Shown: piece after piece, positions 10,571 to 23,239 of the stretch
Layout: every line of letters starts with the position of its first letter
Position numbering within the stretch: the first letter of the stretch is position 1
NCBI RefSeq assembly: GCF_019393635.1
Contig: NC_057866.1
Span: 169,489,403 to 169,553,402 of the forward strand
Direction of reading: 5' to 3'
Length of the DNA stretch: 64,000 bases
Source: Dromiciops gliroides
Taxonomy: Eukaryota > Chordata > Mammalia > Microbiotheria > Microbiotheriidae
The notes under the pieces: generated by a model
Database searches by the model: none
The model's input: only the letters and a program-made list of their open reading frames with translations
Told to the model about the DNA's origin: nothing
Program-made: the position numbers and the translations under genes

Positions 10571-11950
10571 ACTCATAAGAATGGGTATTTTGGACTTGGG
10601 GGGAGCCTTGAAACATAATTACTAACAGAGCTGTAACTAGAAATGTTTTCATCTGGCATAAAAACATTGGTAGAAAGTAGGCAAGCTAATGACTCAATAG
10701 TATCAAGATAGGGTGGCATGATGCTCTCTTTCTTGGAAATTGGGAAGAGGCAAACCTCACAAACAGGGACCCCATTGAGACTGGACCCTGAGGACAGAGC
10801 CTGGCTCATGACCCACCCCAACACTTCAGTGCCCTAGGAAAAGCCCAGGGGTCCCATGCTAGTTTCAGCTTTGGTTACCAGAAGGGTGGGCCCCTTACAG
10901 TGCGTATTTCCAAAGAGGTTTTGAATTCTAAGGAATGTGAGCTGTGCAATGACTAGCAACAGAAGACATATTCAATGGCTATCCGCAGAAATGAATGTAT
11001 ATACATATACATTGCAAATGAGGAGATCTAGACCTCCACATTTGGTGTTTATTAATTTTCTGAGATATTTTAATTGGTAAACAACATGTGTGCTCTATGC
11101 TATTTTCATGTGTTGATAAATTCTTTATTTCTTAAACAATCCTGCCCAAGCTTAGTAAAGGGGATTACTGAGGACTAGTTTAGCATTTTTTTAAAAGCTC
11201 AAATGCTTTTCTATTTGTTGAAAAGGAAAAGGGACAATCCTTACCTCAAAAGAAAAAAAAATCTTATTTTTGTCCTGAGATGGTTCAGATGTGTGTAGTA
11301 ATCACCTTTAGGAATATCTTACAATTGTCTTCTGAAGAGACACATGGAAGGAATGAACCCTTCCCCCAAAGAAGCTTAGAGGCACAATTACTAGCCCAAG
11401 AAGATGAATTTGCAGGGGGGAAGTAGTGCCTCAGTTGCAAAGAAAACAGTGATCAATTTTGATACTAAACAGGAAACTGAGTCTATAGGGGCTAACCCTC
11501 TGAGCTATTGAGGTTCTTTGCTATCTTTGCAAATAAGCCCATTTTCAGCACTTTGGACTGGTGCTCTCCAGTTATTGGCCATCCCATCCTACTCCAAGTT
11601 TCAGTATTCCTTCATTGGGGTGAATGTTTATTTTGGATGAGTAAATGAGATGGGTAATTATAAAAACATGGAGTTTTGCACTCACCAGTACTGACCCCTC
11701 CTTCCACTGTCCAAGAGACACTAGAATCTCCAGTCATCTAGAATTCTTTATGAATAGGGAACATAGGTATTTTGTGCAGACATATATGGATATACACACA
11801 GCCATTGTGGGAGGGGGAGGGGTGTTAAAGGGAGGATCTTTTTATTTTTACAAGATAATCTTACATTTAATTTCCAGCCTTTTTGTTTGGGAAAGGGATC
11901 ATTCAAAACAAATGCCTTGTCTATCTATTTATCTATCTCTATCTTATCTT
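10571..11950. other. Mostly unassigned intergenic sequence
   Basis: About 1.4 kb without a clear repeat or gene. Open frames on both strands lack domains. There is AT-rich unique sequence around 10980-11280. Confidence 0.3.
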
Positions 11951-11955
11951 TTCTC

Positions 11956-11956
<1 letters not shown>

Positions 11957-11998
<42 letters not shown>
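11957..11998. repeat. (GT)n microsatellite
   Basis: An uninterrupted dinucleotide run of about 42 bp. Three overlapping frames of valine/cysteine repeats are its translations and not genes. Confidence 0.97.
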
Positions 11999-11999
<1 letters not shown>

Positions 12000-12879
12000 T
12001 TACCAATTAAGTCACACCAGATTTCAGCTAGGGCTGCTAGAGCTGAACAAGCTTGCTGCACTCTTCCCGTCCCTCTCCTTTCTTGGATGGCAGACCCAGG
12101 CTCCAGATGCCAATGCACTGAGGATAATTTTTTCCATCAGCAGTGTTGAGCTATTTGGCAAAGTGCTTGCACAATTGTGCTGGCTGCCTTTGAGTTGCCT
12201 GTGATGTGATGTGGGTCCAGCGTTCCTTACAGACCGCCTGGATGGTTTTGTTCTTCTCGGAGGTATTTGGTATTAAAAAAAAATACCTTTGTCTCCCCAA
12301 AGTGTGAATTCTTATTTATTTCTGATGACCTTTCCCCCACCTTCCCATTCTTAATTTACTTAGGCTGGGAGGGGGGGGGGATGGTTCAGGGTTAATGAGG
12401 ATTCATCTAGGGTGGGTTCCTACATGGTGTTCCCTGCCAACTGGCCCAAGGAGTAGTCTCTGCTTGTAAAAGGGGGCCCCCATGTCCTTCAACTGTATCA
12501 TGAAGTAAGGCTCCACTTAACAGAATACAGCTCTTCTAACTCAGCTATGTATACAGAGCTGACTATACACAGAATACTTTATCATTTACCCAGAAACATT
12601 TGATGTTTGCAATTGACTGTAGGCCCAATTAGACCACTGGAACATTTTCTGCTCCATAACTGACTCCTGAGTATAGATCCTGTTAAATTGATGTCTAAAC
12701 ATTTACTTTCCTTTTTTATTTCATTAACTCCATGAGGCCTTGGTAAGACTTGCTCCCATGTGTGTGCAGACCCTTTTAGAAAGAGCTATAATGAGTCTGA
12801 CTTTCCCTGAGCCCTCAAAGAGGTAAGCTAATTCTTTTAGCAAGAATTGGCTTCTTGAAGAAGCTACCTATGATTTATG
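12000..12879. other. Unassigned intergenic sequence
   Basis: Unique-looking sequence with homopolymer G (near 12370) and A runs. No repeat or gene was recognised. Confidence 0.3.
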
Positions 12880-13029
12880 TTTTTTTTTTCAGGGCCATGG
12901 GGGTTAAGTGGCTTGCCCAGGGTCACACAGCTAGTAAGTGTCAAGTGTCTGATGCTGGATTTGAACTCAGGTCCTCCTGAATCCAGGGCCTGTGCTTTAT
13001 CCACTGCTTTACCTAGCTGCCCCCCCCCC
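12880..13029 (-). mobile_element. Short tRNA-derived SINE (WSINE1-like), reversed
   Basis: Poly-T tail, GGGTTAAGTGGCTTGCCCAG, GGTCACACAGCTAGTAAG, GATTTGAACTCAGGTCC and ACCTAGCTGCCCC in reverse order. Confidence 0.9.
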
Positions 13030-13790
13030 CAATGCTCTCTTAATGGAATTTAGATCTTTCTTTCCCCAAAGGGGAAAAATGAAGAACACAAAGGCCAGTT
13101 CTCAAGATTTAAATCCCCTTCTCACTAAAAAGGAAGGAAACCAGAGAAAGATAATGCCTATAAAAATTAAAGAAAGGTTTTATTAAGCAGGGAAGAAATC
13201 TAACCTGATCATGGGTGCTATCCAGCCTATTGCCAAATAAGAAGCCATGCAATAGATTGCAAGGGTTTATATACAGTTTAATCAAAGGCAGGTAAGGAAT
13301 TTGGAGGAAAGATGAGCTTAGAAAGGCCCATTACTAAATGAAGGGGTGTGTGTGTATAATTCCAGGGGTGGAAGATGTGGCCTTTGATACACAAATCAAA
13401 TAAGAAGGCATTCTTGGTGATAATTCAGTTCAAGGTCCTGATGAGATCTCCTCAAAAAAAAATAGGATTATAACTGAAGATAAATTGATATCCATAGTCA
13501 GATATCCTGAAGTCAGATAAATCTTTGATTGGTTCCAGAGTTACTGATTACTTGCATATCCAGCTGGGTTTACTCTTGGTTATGCAAAGGATTATTGGGG
13601 TATTAGCCAATGAAGTAGACCTTCTAAAATTGTTCTGGTTACCTGGATAATTGGGGGCTCAAGCAAATCAAGGTACCCATTTTCACGATGTCAATTTGGA
13701 AGGAAGTCCCCAGTGGAATGCGCCTCCTGGACAAGGGAAAGAAAGCTAAAATAGAGTGTAAGAAGTCGAAAGAAGACTAAGCTTGGAGTC
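13030..13790 (-). mobile_element. Possible antisense LTR
   Basis: Read on the minus strand there are CCAAT-type words, a TATATAAA box (13266-13273) and, about 85 bp later, AATAAA (13179-13184) followed by a pyrimidine-rich stretch. This mimics U3-R-U5. I cannot fix either terminus, and no retroviral coding is adjacent. Confidence 0.4.
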
Positions 13791-13889
13791 ACAGAATCTG
13801 TTGGAACCCTAAGGTCCTGTAAGCTTTAACATTAGTAACAATTACTCGTCATGCTTACCAAATTGTTAAGAAATATAAATCTACCCTAT

Positions 13890-14985
13890 TTGCAGATTGT
13901 CAGGATGTAAAAAAGAGCTTGACAGTACAGGTCATTTGGTGCAATCTAAAAAGATTCAATTCAATGGGAATAAATATAATGTTTCACAGATTCAAAACTT
14001 CAACTTCCCAATTACAAAATGGAGGTGGTTCATTTACATAATAGTTTGTGTGGAAAAGATCTGGAGATTTTAGTGGATGGCAAATTCAAGATGAGTCATT
14101 AGTATAATATGGCAACTAAAAAAGCTAATGCAACTGAAGGTAATATAGAAAGAATATTGCTCAAGACTAGAGAGGCAGTAGTCTGACTATATTCTGTCAT
14201 GGTTAGACCACACCTGCAATACTCAGTTCTGGGCATCACATTTTAAGAACATGCATTGACAGACTGAAGATTGTCTAGACAAAGACAACCAAAATGGTTA
14301 AGGGCTCTGAAATCATATCCTGTGAGAATAGGTAGCTAGATGACAAAGTAGGGAGGCTAGAGGACTGGGCTTAGAGTCAGGAAGACCTGAGTTCAAATTC
14401 AGACACAGATACTCCCTAGATGTGTGAACTCCCAGGCAAGTCACTTAACCTCTGTCTGTCTTGGTTCTTCATCTGTAAAATAGAACTTACTTCCCAGAGT
14501 TATTGTGAGGATAAAATGAGATATTTTTAAAGCACTTAGTGTTTGCCATATAATAAAAGCTATATAAATGTTGTCTATAACCACCACCATCACCACCACC
14601 ATCATCATCTACCAAAGAAACTGGGAATGTTTGTTTTGAATGTTGAGTTTGAAAAGGAAATACTTAGTAGAAAAGACATGATAGCTCCTCAAATACATGA
14701 AGGGCAAAGATATAGAAGAAGAATACAATTTGTTCTGCTTGGTCTCAGAAAGTAGAATTAGGACCAGAACTCTAGGTTTGATAAGAGAGAAAACTCCCTA
14801 AAAATTAGAGATAGCCCGTACTACTCTGGGCAGTTCTGGGGTAGTGAGTTCCCCCTCACTAGAGATCTCCAAGCAAAGACTGCTTGGACACTCATCAGGA
14901 TGCTGTAGAGGGCATTCTTATTCAGTTCTGGGGAGAACTAGGTACACACCGAGAGTATAGCCCAGGTCTGAGAGTCTATGACTCA
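13890..14985 (+). mobile_element. L3/CR1-like LINE 3' end, split by a MIR
   Basis: TGGTTAGACCACACCTGCAA, TACTCAGTTCTGGGCATCAC and ACAACCAAAATGGTTAAGGG match the ORF2 end of CR1-clade LINEs. After the MIR at 14325-14608 the element resumes, with GAGATCTCCAAGCAAAGACT and ending in GAGTCTATGACTC. Frames are decayed. Confidence 0.65.
14325..14608 (+). mobile_element. MIR-like SINE with (CAC/CAT)n 3' end
   Basis: ATAGGTAGCTAGATGACAAA head, GAGTTCAAATTCAGACACAG, GGCAAGTCACTTAACCTCTG and TTATTGTGAGGATAAAATGA. It ends in TATATAAATGTTGT and a CCACCACCATCATCATC run. It interrupts the L3 copy. Confidence 0.75.
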
Positions 14986-14989
14986 GAGA

Positions 14990-15480
14990 ACTGAATGGAA
15001 TGGAACTGAATTAAGGAGCTGAGGCAAGAAGGGAAGTAGACATCAGGTCAATGAGAATCCTGAGCAATTTTAACTCCTGTGTAAAACAGACATGGAATTT
15101 GCTCTAAAGACAGGGGGGCTTATACTATATGCAATGAGGTACTAGAATCTCATCAGATTGTAAATGCCTGGAGGATGTTTTAAATTTCTGCCCCCTAGTT
15201 TCAGGTGTGGTTGGTGATCAGGGATCAGTCCAAGAGATTGGGGAAGGTGGGAAACAGTTTGCAGCAATTGTGAATGGCTGAATAAATCATCACATTAGGC
15301 AAAGCTTCTGAAATAAAGAATAACAGCATAATAGTAGCATATTAAAATAAGTCCTTGGGTAGTAATATACAGTGCATATTAGAGGGATAAGAATACCACT
15401 GGAGGGAAGGAAGGAGTACATAATCTGGATTTTTTTTCTTATAGTATGAGTAAATAGGGCAGTCTACATATGAGTGGTTT
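14990..15480. other. Unassigned intergenic sequence
   Basis: No repeat family or gene recognised. Confidence 0.3.
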
Positions 15481-15483
15481 TTG

Positions 15484-15726
15484 TTATTCTTCAGTCATTT
15501 CAGTTGTGTCTGACTCTTTGTGATCCATTGGGGTTTTCTTGGCAAAGATCCTGGAGTGGTTTGGCATTTCCTTCTCCAGCTCATTTTATAGATGAGGAAC
15601 TTAGGCGAACAAGGTTAAGTGATTAGCCCAGGGTCACAGAGCTAGTAAGTGTCTGAAGCTAGATTTGAATTCAGGTTTTCCTGATTCCAGGCCCAGTGCT
15701 CTATCCAGTGAGCCATCTAGCTGCCC
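15484..15726 (-). mobile_element. RTE-tailed tRNA SINE, reversed
   Basis: Starts with the tail (GTCATTTCAGTTGTGTCTGA, TTGGGGTTTTCTTGGCAAAG) and ends with the head complement GAGCCATCTAGCTGCCCT. Confidence 0.88.
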
Positions 15727-15744
15727 TACATATGAGTGGTAGTG

Positions 15745-16915
15745 TGGACTTATAAATTATGGCTCTGAGTAACTGATTGGATGTGGAATGTGAGGATTAG
15801 AGAAAAGTCAAAATAACTCCACAGGTACAAACCTTGGTGAATGAGTATGGTCATGGCATTAACAGAAATGAGAAAGTCAGGGGAGAGGAAGAAGGGACAG
15901 GTTTTGCAAGGGAAGATGATAGGCTCAGTTTTGGAAAGGTTGAGTTTGAGTTACTGGTAAAATATTCTGGTGGGCATAGATAAAAGGCAGCTGGAAACAT
16001 GAAAGTTAAGTATTAGATAGATGCACACATATACATATGTGTGTATATATGTAAATTTGTCAGTCATCTCCATAGTTTTGATTATTGAAGCTAGAGAAGT
16101 GGATAAGCTTATAAAAAGATAGAGTTTAGAGAGAAAAGAGAACAATGCCTAGCTTGGTACCATGGAGAGTATCCACGATGGAAGGAAGGAAGGAAGGAAG
16201 GAAGGAAGGAAGGAAGGAAGGAAGGAAGGAAGGAAGGAAGGAAGGAAGGAAGGAAGGAAGGAAGGAAGGAAGGAAGGAAGGAAGGAAGGAAGGAAGGGAG
16301 AGAGGGAGAGAGGGAGGGAGGGAGGGAGGGAGGGAAGAATGAAGATTTTTCCCTCAAGGAACTTCTTTTTTAAGGAAGGAAAACAATATGCAGAAGGGAC
16401 CAGAACAGAGGAGGGAAGGGAGATGAAAGTTTGATGAAAGGTCTGTTTTGAAGTCCAGAAAGTTAGGCCCAGACGTGGGAATGGAATCAAGACAGGTTGG
16501 CCTGGGACCTTCCACAAAATGAACTCACCAATGGGAGAAGAGAAGTGGGCCTTGTGGAGGGATATTTAAGGCTCAGGTTGCTTGTGGAGTTGGCTGTTCT
16601 AGAGTGATGAGGCTCTAGGTACTTAGGGAAGTCCCAGGATGGGGCAGCAGAAATGGGGGCATGGTTCTGAAATCCAGAAAGACAGGAACAGGACTGGGAG
16701 GGGAATGACTGAGAATAAAAAGCAAGAAAAAGAGACATAAAAGAAGCAGTCACAGAACTTATGGAAGAACTATAAGAAGGCAGGAAGAGGTGGTCCACAG
16801 TGTTGATTGCCAGAGAGATTGAAGATAAAAATTGGATAGAAAAAAAAAGGCTATTGGATTTAGTGACAAAGAGCAATACATTTGTCAGCAAGCTTGTCCA
16901 TCCCTGTGTGTCACT
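15745..16915 (-). mobile_element. Antisense L2-type LINE remnant
   Basis: GATTGGATGTGGAATGTGAG, GGCTCAGTTTTGGAAAGGTT plus GAGTTTGAGTT, and later TCCACAGTGTTGATTGCCAG correspond in order to the antisense of L2 ORF2. The (GGAA)n array at 16179-16337 sits within it. Confidence 0.5.
16179..16337 (+). repeat. (GGAA)n microsatellite with (GGGA)n end
   Basis: About 118 bp of near-perfect AAGG tetranucleotide passes into GAGA/GGGA units. Arg/Lys/Glu/Gly-repeat frames on plus and Pro/Ser/Phe/Leu-repeat frames on minus are spurious. Confidence 0.97.
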
Positions 16916-17009
16916 TGTAAGTCTCTGAGCCCCTTCAGAGTAGAATCATGTTTTTTCTTTATAAAAGAATTTTTTAAATGCTTTTAATTTTAATGTTTTA
17001 CACCCATAT

Positions 17010-17480
17010 CACTTTAGTCAATCAATAAATACACATTTTTCAGCTTATTCTATGTTTCAACTATTGTTTTAGGTGTTGGAGATACAAAAACAAAAATAAA
17101 ATCATCTCCGCCCTCAAGAAGGTTACATTATATTGGGGAGAGACTATATGTACATATAGTCATGATATGTACACAGTTAATATAAACTAATTTGGTCATT
17201 GGAAAGGCACAAGCAAGTCAAGAGGATCAGAAAATGTTTAGTGTACAAGTATGTAGGTCTTCAACTGAGTTTTAAAGGAAAGGAGTGATTCTAAGAGGCA
17301 GAGTTATGGAAAGAGTATATTCTAGGGGCTGGGGGGACTGGCTTTGCAAGGGCATGGAGAATCCTGCGTGAGAAATAGCAAAGCTTGTTTAATTGGATCA
17401 TAAAGGAAATGAAGGAGAGTCACATAATAAGTCTGAAAGCTAAGTCAGAATCAGGTTGTGAAGGACTTTAAATGCCAAAC
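17010..17480 (-). mobile_element. Antisense L2-type LINE fragment
   Basis: CAATCAATAAATACACATTT, GTTGGAGATACAAAAACAAA, CTTTGCAAGGGCATGGAGAA and TTGTGAAGGACTTTAAATGC, the last beside a CCAAACAGAG word, follow the antisense L2 order seen at 27320 and 27960. Confidence 0.55.
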
Positions 17481-17499
17481 AGAGAAGTTTCCCGGTAAT

Positions 17500-18015
17500 T
17501 CCCACCCTGCTCCACCCAGAGAATACCCCTCACCTTGTAACAATGAGATAGGCAAAATAAATCATCACAGTAACCACATCTAACAGTATATGCAACATTC
17601 CATACCTGTAGTTCACTACTTCTCCACCAAGAGCAGTGTATTTCATCATTAGGCTTCTGGAACCAAAACTACCCCTTGAAAGATTAGTTATTGGTCTGAA
17701 TTCTGACATTTTTGCATGTTTTTATTTACATTATTGTGGTCATTATCTATTATATGCATAAATAACTTATGAATAATTCTCTTCATTATAATTTATTCAA
17801 GATCAATTAATAAAGGTCTTGTGATGTTTCTCAGAATTCTTCTTTCATATAGTTCAATAATACTTCATTACATGCATTGTACCATAGTTTATCAAGCCAT
17901 TTTGCAGTCAATGGATACCCAATTGCTTCCACTTTCTGACCACCATAAAAGGTGTTACAATGGATATTTTATTGTATATATAGCCTTTGACCTCCTTGGG
18001 GTGTGTAAAAGCAAA
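17500..18015 (-). mobile_element. L1 3' end, antisense
   Basis: The minus strand at 17820-18010 gives a decayed frame whose order (AGCAATTGGG, GCTTGATAAACTATGG, TGAAGTATTATTGAACT) matches the L1 ORF2 C-terminal block, including its 'WKQ...CP' and 'MEYY' landmarks. The 3' UTR-like part lies at 17500-17820. Confidence 0.6.
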
Positions 18016-18019
18016 TAAG

Positions 18020-18790
18020 AAGTTTAGTTACTCTTTACGAATAATAGAAATAATCTTCCAGAACTAAGTTTTATCTTTTTCAGTGCTTCTACCTAGGAGC
18101 ATTTAAATGCCTAGGACAATGTCTTTCACATTGTGAGTCTTCTATAACAGTGATATGGCATAAAATTTCATGTTGACTCTCATCTAAGAACTGTGGACAT
18201 CAATGGAGATTTGAAAATGACACCAAAGAACAGCCATAAAGAGGCAAAGACATTTGTGAGGGGGAAAGATAAAAAGTTCAACTGAAGAATAGCCTCTGGC
18301 CCAAATGAAGCCCTACCTTTAGTATTTTGGAAAGGGAGAGGGCACATATATCTATTATTTCAGGGGTGTAGAGAACTCCTCAGTGAAAAACCCCCTTCTA
18401 CCATTGTGGGATAGGAACTTCCTTCCTAGTCATAGGCTTAGCAAATTGCCTGAGAAGTTGTGATATGTCCAGGTTAAGTGATAGCTGGTTTGTATCAGAA
18501 GCAGCACTTGAATCAATTCTTCCTAACTCTGAAGTCAGATCTGCCTCTCTGGAAAGAGACTGTAAGGAAATGAGCTCATTTTTGTTTGTTTTGTTTTGTT
18601 TTGTCTTCTGCTCCTAGACATTCTCTGATTCAAACCTTTATCTGTGTGACTTTGAGCAAGTCATTGAAATTCTCTTGTTCTCAGATTCTTCCCCAGTAAA
18701 ATGAGGACTAGGTGATCTCCACTGTTCTAGCTCAGATTCTAATGTTGCCTGTCAGCCGTGTTTATTCCCGTGTTCAGATTTTTGTTGAGT
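18020..18790. other. Intergenic sequence with a MIR fragment at about 18620-18745
   Basis: The fragment reads TGATTCAAACC, TGAGCAAGTCATTGAAATTC and GTAAAATGAGGACTAGGTGA. The remainder is unassigned, with a (TTTTG)n run near 18582. Confidence 0.45.
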
Positions 18791-18794
18791 GCTG

Positions 18795-19715
18795 ATGCCC
18801 CCTCTCTCTCCCTTGAGTGTTCTCCATCTTTCTAGCTCTCATCTATCCTTCTAGGCTAAAGCTATATTTCACCTATTTCATAAAGCCTGCCCTAATTGCT
18901 CTAACACACAATGATATCTCTGTTCTCTGACCTCCTCCAGTAGACCTTACAGTGGTTATTGTACTATTTAATATCTAATCATAGATTTCCTCTATTGTTC
19001 TCTGATTGTTTGAAATATGCTCATCTTGTTTCAAGTGGCTCCAAAGGAACTATGCATTATAATATATGTACACATGTATACATATACATACATATATGTA
19101 TGTATGCAAATGTGTGTATATGCAATTTTCCTGATAGAACCCTTTGTGGTGTTCAGTAGCTTCTTGGTGTATTACATTGACTTTCTTCTTTCCAACTATA
19201 TAGCCACCATCCTAGATTAGAGTCTCATTGATTCTCAACAGTATTATTGTTTTAGCTTAATTGGCTTCCCTGCTTCCAATCTCTCCCCTCCTGCCAATTC
19301 ATCCCCCACACAGCTGCCAATTGGTGTTCATAGAACACAATCCTGGCCACTCCACTCTTATCAAAAAGCTTCCTTTGCTTCCTTTTTGACACTAGGAAGA
19401 AGATAAACTCCTCTGGGCAGCATGAAAAGCACTTCACAATTTGGTTCCACTCTACCATTCTGAGCTAATTACAAATTGCTTCCCTCCATGTAATCTCTGT
19501 TCCAGCCAAATGTGCTGATTTGTTGTTCCCCTTATACAATATTTCACTCCTGACTTTTTCTTAGACTTCTCTAGATACCTGAGATGCCCTTCCTCTTCAC
19601 TCTCATCTTAAAGAATCTCTAGCTTAAATGCTAAAACTATTTTGTATTTATTTTGAATATATTTTGTATCCTCAGTGCCGAGACTTTCAATAAACGCTTG
19701 TTGAATTAAACTGAT
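18795..19715 (+). mobile_element. L2 LINE 3' portions, sense
   Basis: TTCTAGGCTAAAGCTATATT, ATTGGCTTCCCTGCTTCC, CACAGCTGCCAATTGGTGTT and GATGCCCTTCCTCTTCACTC lead to ATCCTCAGTGCC and CAATAAACGCTTGTTGAAT. That is the L2 ORF2 end and 3' UTR. An AT/GT-rich simple-repeat patch at 19060-19125 interrupts it. Confidence 0.65.
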
Positions 19716-19719
19716 TTGA

Positions 19720-21000
19720 ATTATTCAAAATGGATCAATTAATGGAATGGATAAGATGACAAGCAAAGATAAAGAAAATAGAAAAGTAAGTCTTCTCTGG
19801 AGTTGACATGGAAATCCACTGGGAGTGATGATTCAGGCAATAGAGTCTTGGAGAAGAAAATTTATACCCAGTCAATGATAGGAGGCCAGTCCAAGGAGCA
19901 ATCAGTTTTCAATAACATATTTGGCTCTATACATTAAAATCATTAATAATAACCTAAGTGATTATTGTGTGACCTCAGTAATAATTTTTCTCTTTTTCCC
20001 ATGACCAACATTCCATTGTGGTGCTGATTTATAATCTAAAACTCTCAACTTTTTTTTTTCATTTAATCTAACTTCTGGATAGAAATCTCCAAGTTCTTGA
20101 ATATGCTGGTGCTATTAAAAGGGAAAGTTCTTGGCAATCCAGGAGCATAACCAAACAAAATTTAGCAGACAGCCACAAGTCACATAACCACTTAATAGTC
20201 ACAATATTTTTAAAAACTTAGATCTAGGAATACATTTTGGAAATGCATCTAGAAATAACCCCACAGAATCTGGTTTTTCTTTTACATAAAGCCCTCTCTA
20301 ATTTGGACTCAAATAATCCAGAACTTTGCATACTTGAGACATATATGTGTATCATATATACTAATATGTATAAATTGCTTACCTTTTTTCAGTAAAATTA
20401 GGAAGATTTATTTCTTGAAAAATGTTCAGAGCTCTTAACCTGGGAATAATGAAATTCATTCTAAGGGTAGAACTATGCTAAGCCAATGAATGAAAGAAAT
20501 GATATATTCTTTCAGGGTTGTGGCCTTTTATCACTTCTGTATAAAAACCTTTTCTATATTATTTATTATAAATAAAAGCAACTACTCTAAAATTTTATTT
20601 ATTAATTATATATACTCATTAATATCTATCTTCACTTCATATACTTTAGCCTACTTTATATTGACTTCACTTGAGTGTAATAAAACTGCATTTCTTTAAA
20701 AACAGAGATATCCACCTTACAGTTATCCTATCAGCAGCCCTTTACAATAGCCTCATTAATTCATCATAGCCATATTCCCAGTAAAACCATTATCACATCA
20801 GTTGGCCGATCACCCCAGTATAACATCATTCCTTGGCATTAACATCCTACTGTAGTATTGTTTCATCTAACTTCTTGTTTTCTCAAAACCCATTTAGGAG
20901 AAGCATGGTAACTATCTTCTAGGATTGTGAAGAGATGTGATGCAGAAGAGGGATTTAAATTTTCTGTTTGGATCCAGAGGACACATTTTAGCTACATGTA
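19720..21000. other. AT-rich unassigned sequence
   Basis: No repeat consensus or gene recognised. 20380-20700 is strongly AT-rich. Confidence 0.3.
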
Positions 21001-21007
21001 AACATAT

Positions 21008-21266
21008 GGGATGCTAAGTGGCACAGTCGATAGCATACCAGGCCTGGAGTCAGGAATATTAATCTTCCTGAATTTATATCTGGCCTCAGATATTAACTAG
21101 CTGTGTGATGCTGGGCAAGTCACTTAACCCCGTATGCCTCAGTTTCTTTATCTGTAAAATGAGCTGGAGAAGAAAATGGCAAACCACTCCAGTATCTTTA
21201 CCAAGAAAACCCCAAATGGGGTCATGAAGAGTAGGACGTGATTTAAAATGACTGAATAACAACAGA
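21008..21266 (+). mobile_element. RTE-tailed tRNA SINE
   Basis: GGGATGCTAAGTGGCACAGT head, TGGGCAAGTCACTTAACCCC, GAGAAGAAAATGGCAAACCA and CAAATGGGGTCATGAAGAGT, ending with ACTGAATAACAACA. Confidence 0.87.
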
Positions 21267-21269
21267 ATA

Positions 21270-21440
21270 TATGTGTGTGGTTGGCCAGGGGTGGGGGGGT
21301 GTAGGTAGAAGCTATCCCAAAATGGAATGAGTTGCCAGAGGAAATAGTGGGTGCCCTAGCCACTGGAATTCTTCAAACCAGGTCTGGGTGCCTATTTGTT
21401 GCATATACATTGTAGATGCTATTCTCATTCATATATTGAA
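21270..21440 (+). mobile_element. L3/CR1-like LINE 3' fragment
   Basis: AATGGAATGAGTTGCCAGAG, GAATTCTTCAAACCAGGTCT and TTGTAGATGCTATTCTCATT match the segment before the CR1/L3 3' terminus. Confidence 0.5.
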
Positions 21441-21559
21441 TAGCCTCTGCATTCCTTTTCAATTTTTTTGAATCTGTGTTCCCGTCATAAAGATTACCAT
21501 GATAAACCTAGATTCTGAAATCTATGGTCCTATTTATTCTAGGCCTATGATTCTGTAAT

Positions 21560-23230
21560 TCAAATTCTTCAGGGAGTCACTATAACCTTCCCATCACTTT
21601 GAGAATGAGTTGGTACAAGAAAAACAAAATCCAAATGAGCAAATGGAAGTGAATTTTGCTTATGCATAGCCTTGATGTGGGCTACTCTGAGGACTGGCTC
21701 CTTACTTCTTTTTGAAGCACAGTGTTTTTTCCTGCTGGTGCTCCCCCTGATCCACTGAAGTTCTACCTAACTTCAATTCCAATAAATAACAGGCAGTATT
21801 TAAAAATGTCTAGCAAAGAATCCTTGAACAAAGTTAGCTGAGGCTTCATTCACAGTATTTTTTTAAAAAAATAATTTCCTGGGTGCTTTTGCCTTTTTAA
21901 ACTTGACCTTGATTCTCTAAACCCTAAAAATCCATGTGGTCTAAGGGTAATTGGAAAAAGCTGAGCCTCAGAATGTGTGATTGGTGAGAACACTGGTGGG
22001 TCAGCTTCTCCCTTTGCAATCTGTCAAGCTGAATTTTTTTTAAAAAACCTACGTACGGCATACATGCAACTGTACACCAGCATTTTAGGAGACTGCGGAT
22101 ACTTACTCTACTCCCACCTAGCTTTTGTGGGTTTGGAGTTGTTTTTAATTTTTGTAAACTCTAATTAAAATTCTTCTTGGTTACTTTAAAACATTTCTAT
22201 CTCTCTCCCCATCCCCAAATCCTTGAGCACAATATTGTTTTAATATCAGGGAAAATATTTTACATGCGGCTGTCAGTGCTCAGTGAGAAAAAAATGGCCT
22301 TGCCAGGAGAGAACCCTGGCCATGTGTTACACGATGGTATTTCAATGGACTTGTTTCATTTTCAGTCAAATCTAGACTCAAAGGTAAACAACTTAAGCAA
22401 ATAATAAGCAATTGAAGTTGACCGTTTTTTAATGGAGACAATGACCATAAAAAATCAAGATGAATGCATTGCTTCAATTCCATGGACAAGAGGAATTAAA
22501 AACAGGCCACTGTCATTCGGCTTTAATTTGGCGAATAAAATGTTTTCATTGTCTCAAAAACCAGTTTATTTTCAATAACACTCAAGCCATATTTTTCTTG
22601 GTCTGTGTGAATCTCTGGAAAAGCTGTACCAACAGTGTTGGCTGAGGTAAAACACAATTCACTTAGCCATTTACTGAGCTCTGGGGTGGTGAAATGAGAG
22701 CCTTCTGGAGATGAATTGGTATTGGCTATTGAAAATATACAGTGACTCTCCTCAAAGCGGCAGAATTCACCCACCATGTTTGTTTGCTAAGACAAGTCCC
22801 TGGCGAATGATAGCATGGAAATGGGTAAGATCCTTCACATCGGATCTGTTATTCAGCTCCTGTTTAGAACTACACATTTCCCAGACCAGTTTGCAGCAGC
22901 TTAGAAGTACCATGCTTTGTGACCATAGAGACTTAAACTTCCCTCCAACTTCCATTCTGAGGTGAAAGATGGTAACAAGTTTGAAAAGGCTACTGCAGTA
23001 GACATTAGCTTTTTCTGTTCATTCATACAATTCTTCCATACACCGAAAGCTGAAGTGGGAATATTGTATGGCCCTTTGGTGATATTCTTTCTCCATTATT
23101 TATTTTTTTCAAAGGGCTGTAACAGCAGATTCCCATAAATGGTGTTAAACGTAAGGGATCCTGAAAAGTAAAACCTGCGCCCACACTATCAACAAAAGGG
23201 AACATTGCATAGCTATTTTTAAATGGCACA
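21560..23230. other. Long non-repeat stretch, candidate conserved non-coding DNA
   Basis: About 1.6 kb with no repeat I can recognise, the longest such stretch in the window. Several short frames occur on both strands, none with a domain or splice pair. Composition around 22260-23230 is even and information-rich. A regulatory function is inference only. Confidence 0.3.
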
Positions 23231-23239
23231 TGGGTGGAA

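Noticed and set aside
16109..16517. Arg/Lys/Glu/Gly-repeat and Pro/Ser/Phe/Leu-repeat proteins
   Set aside because: Translations of the (GGAA)n microsatellite.
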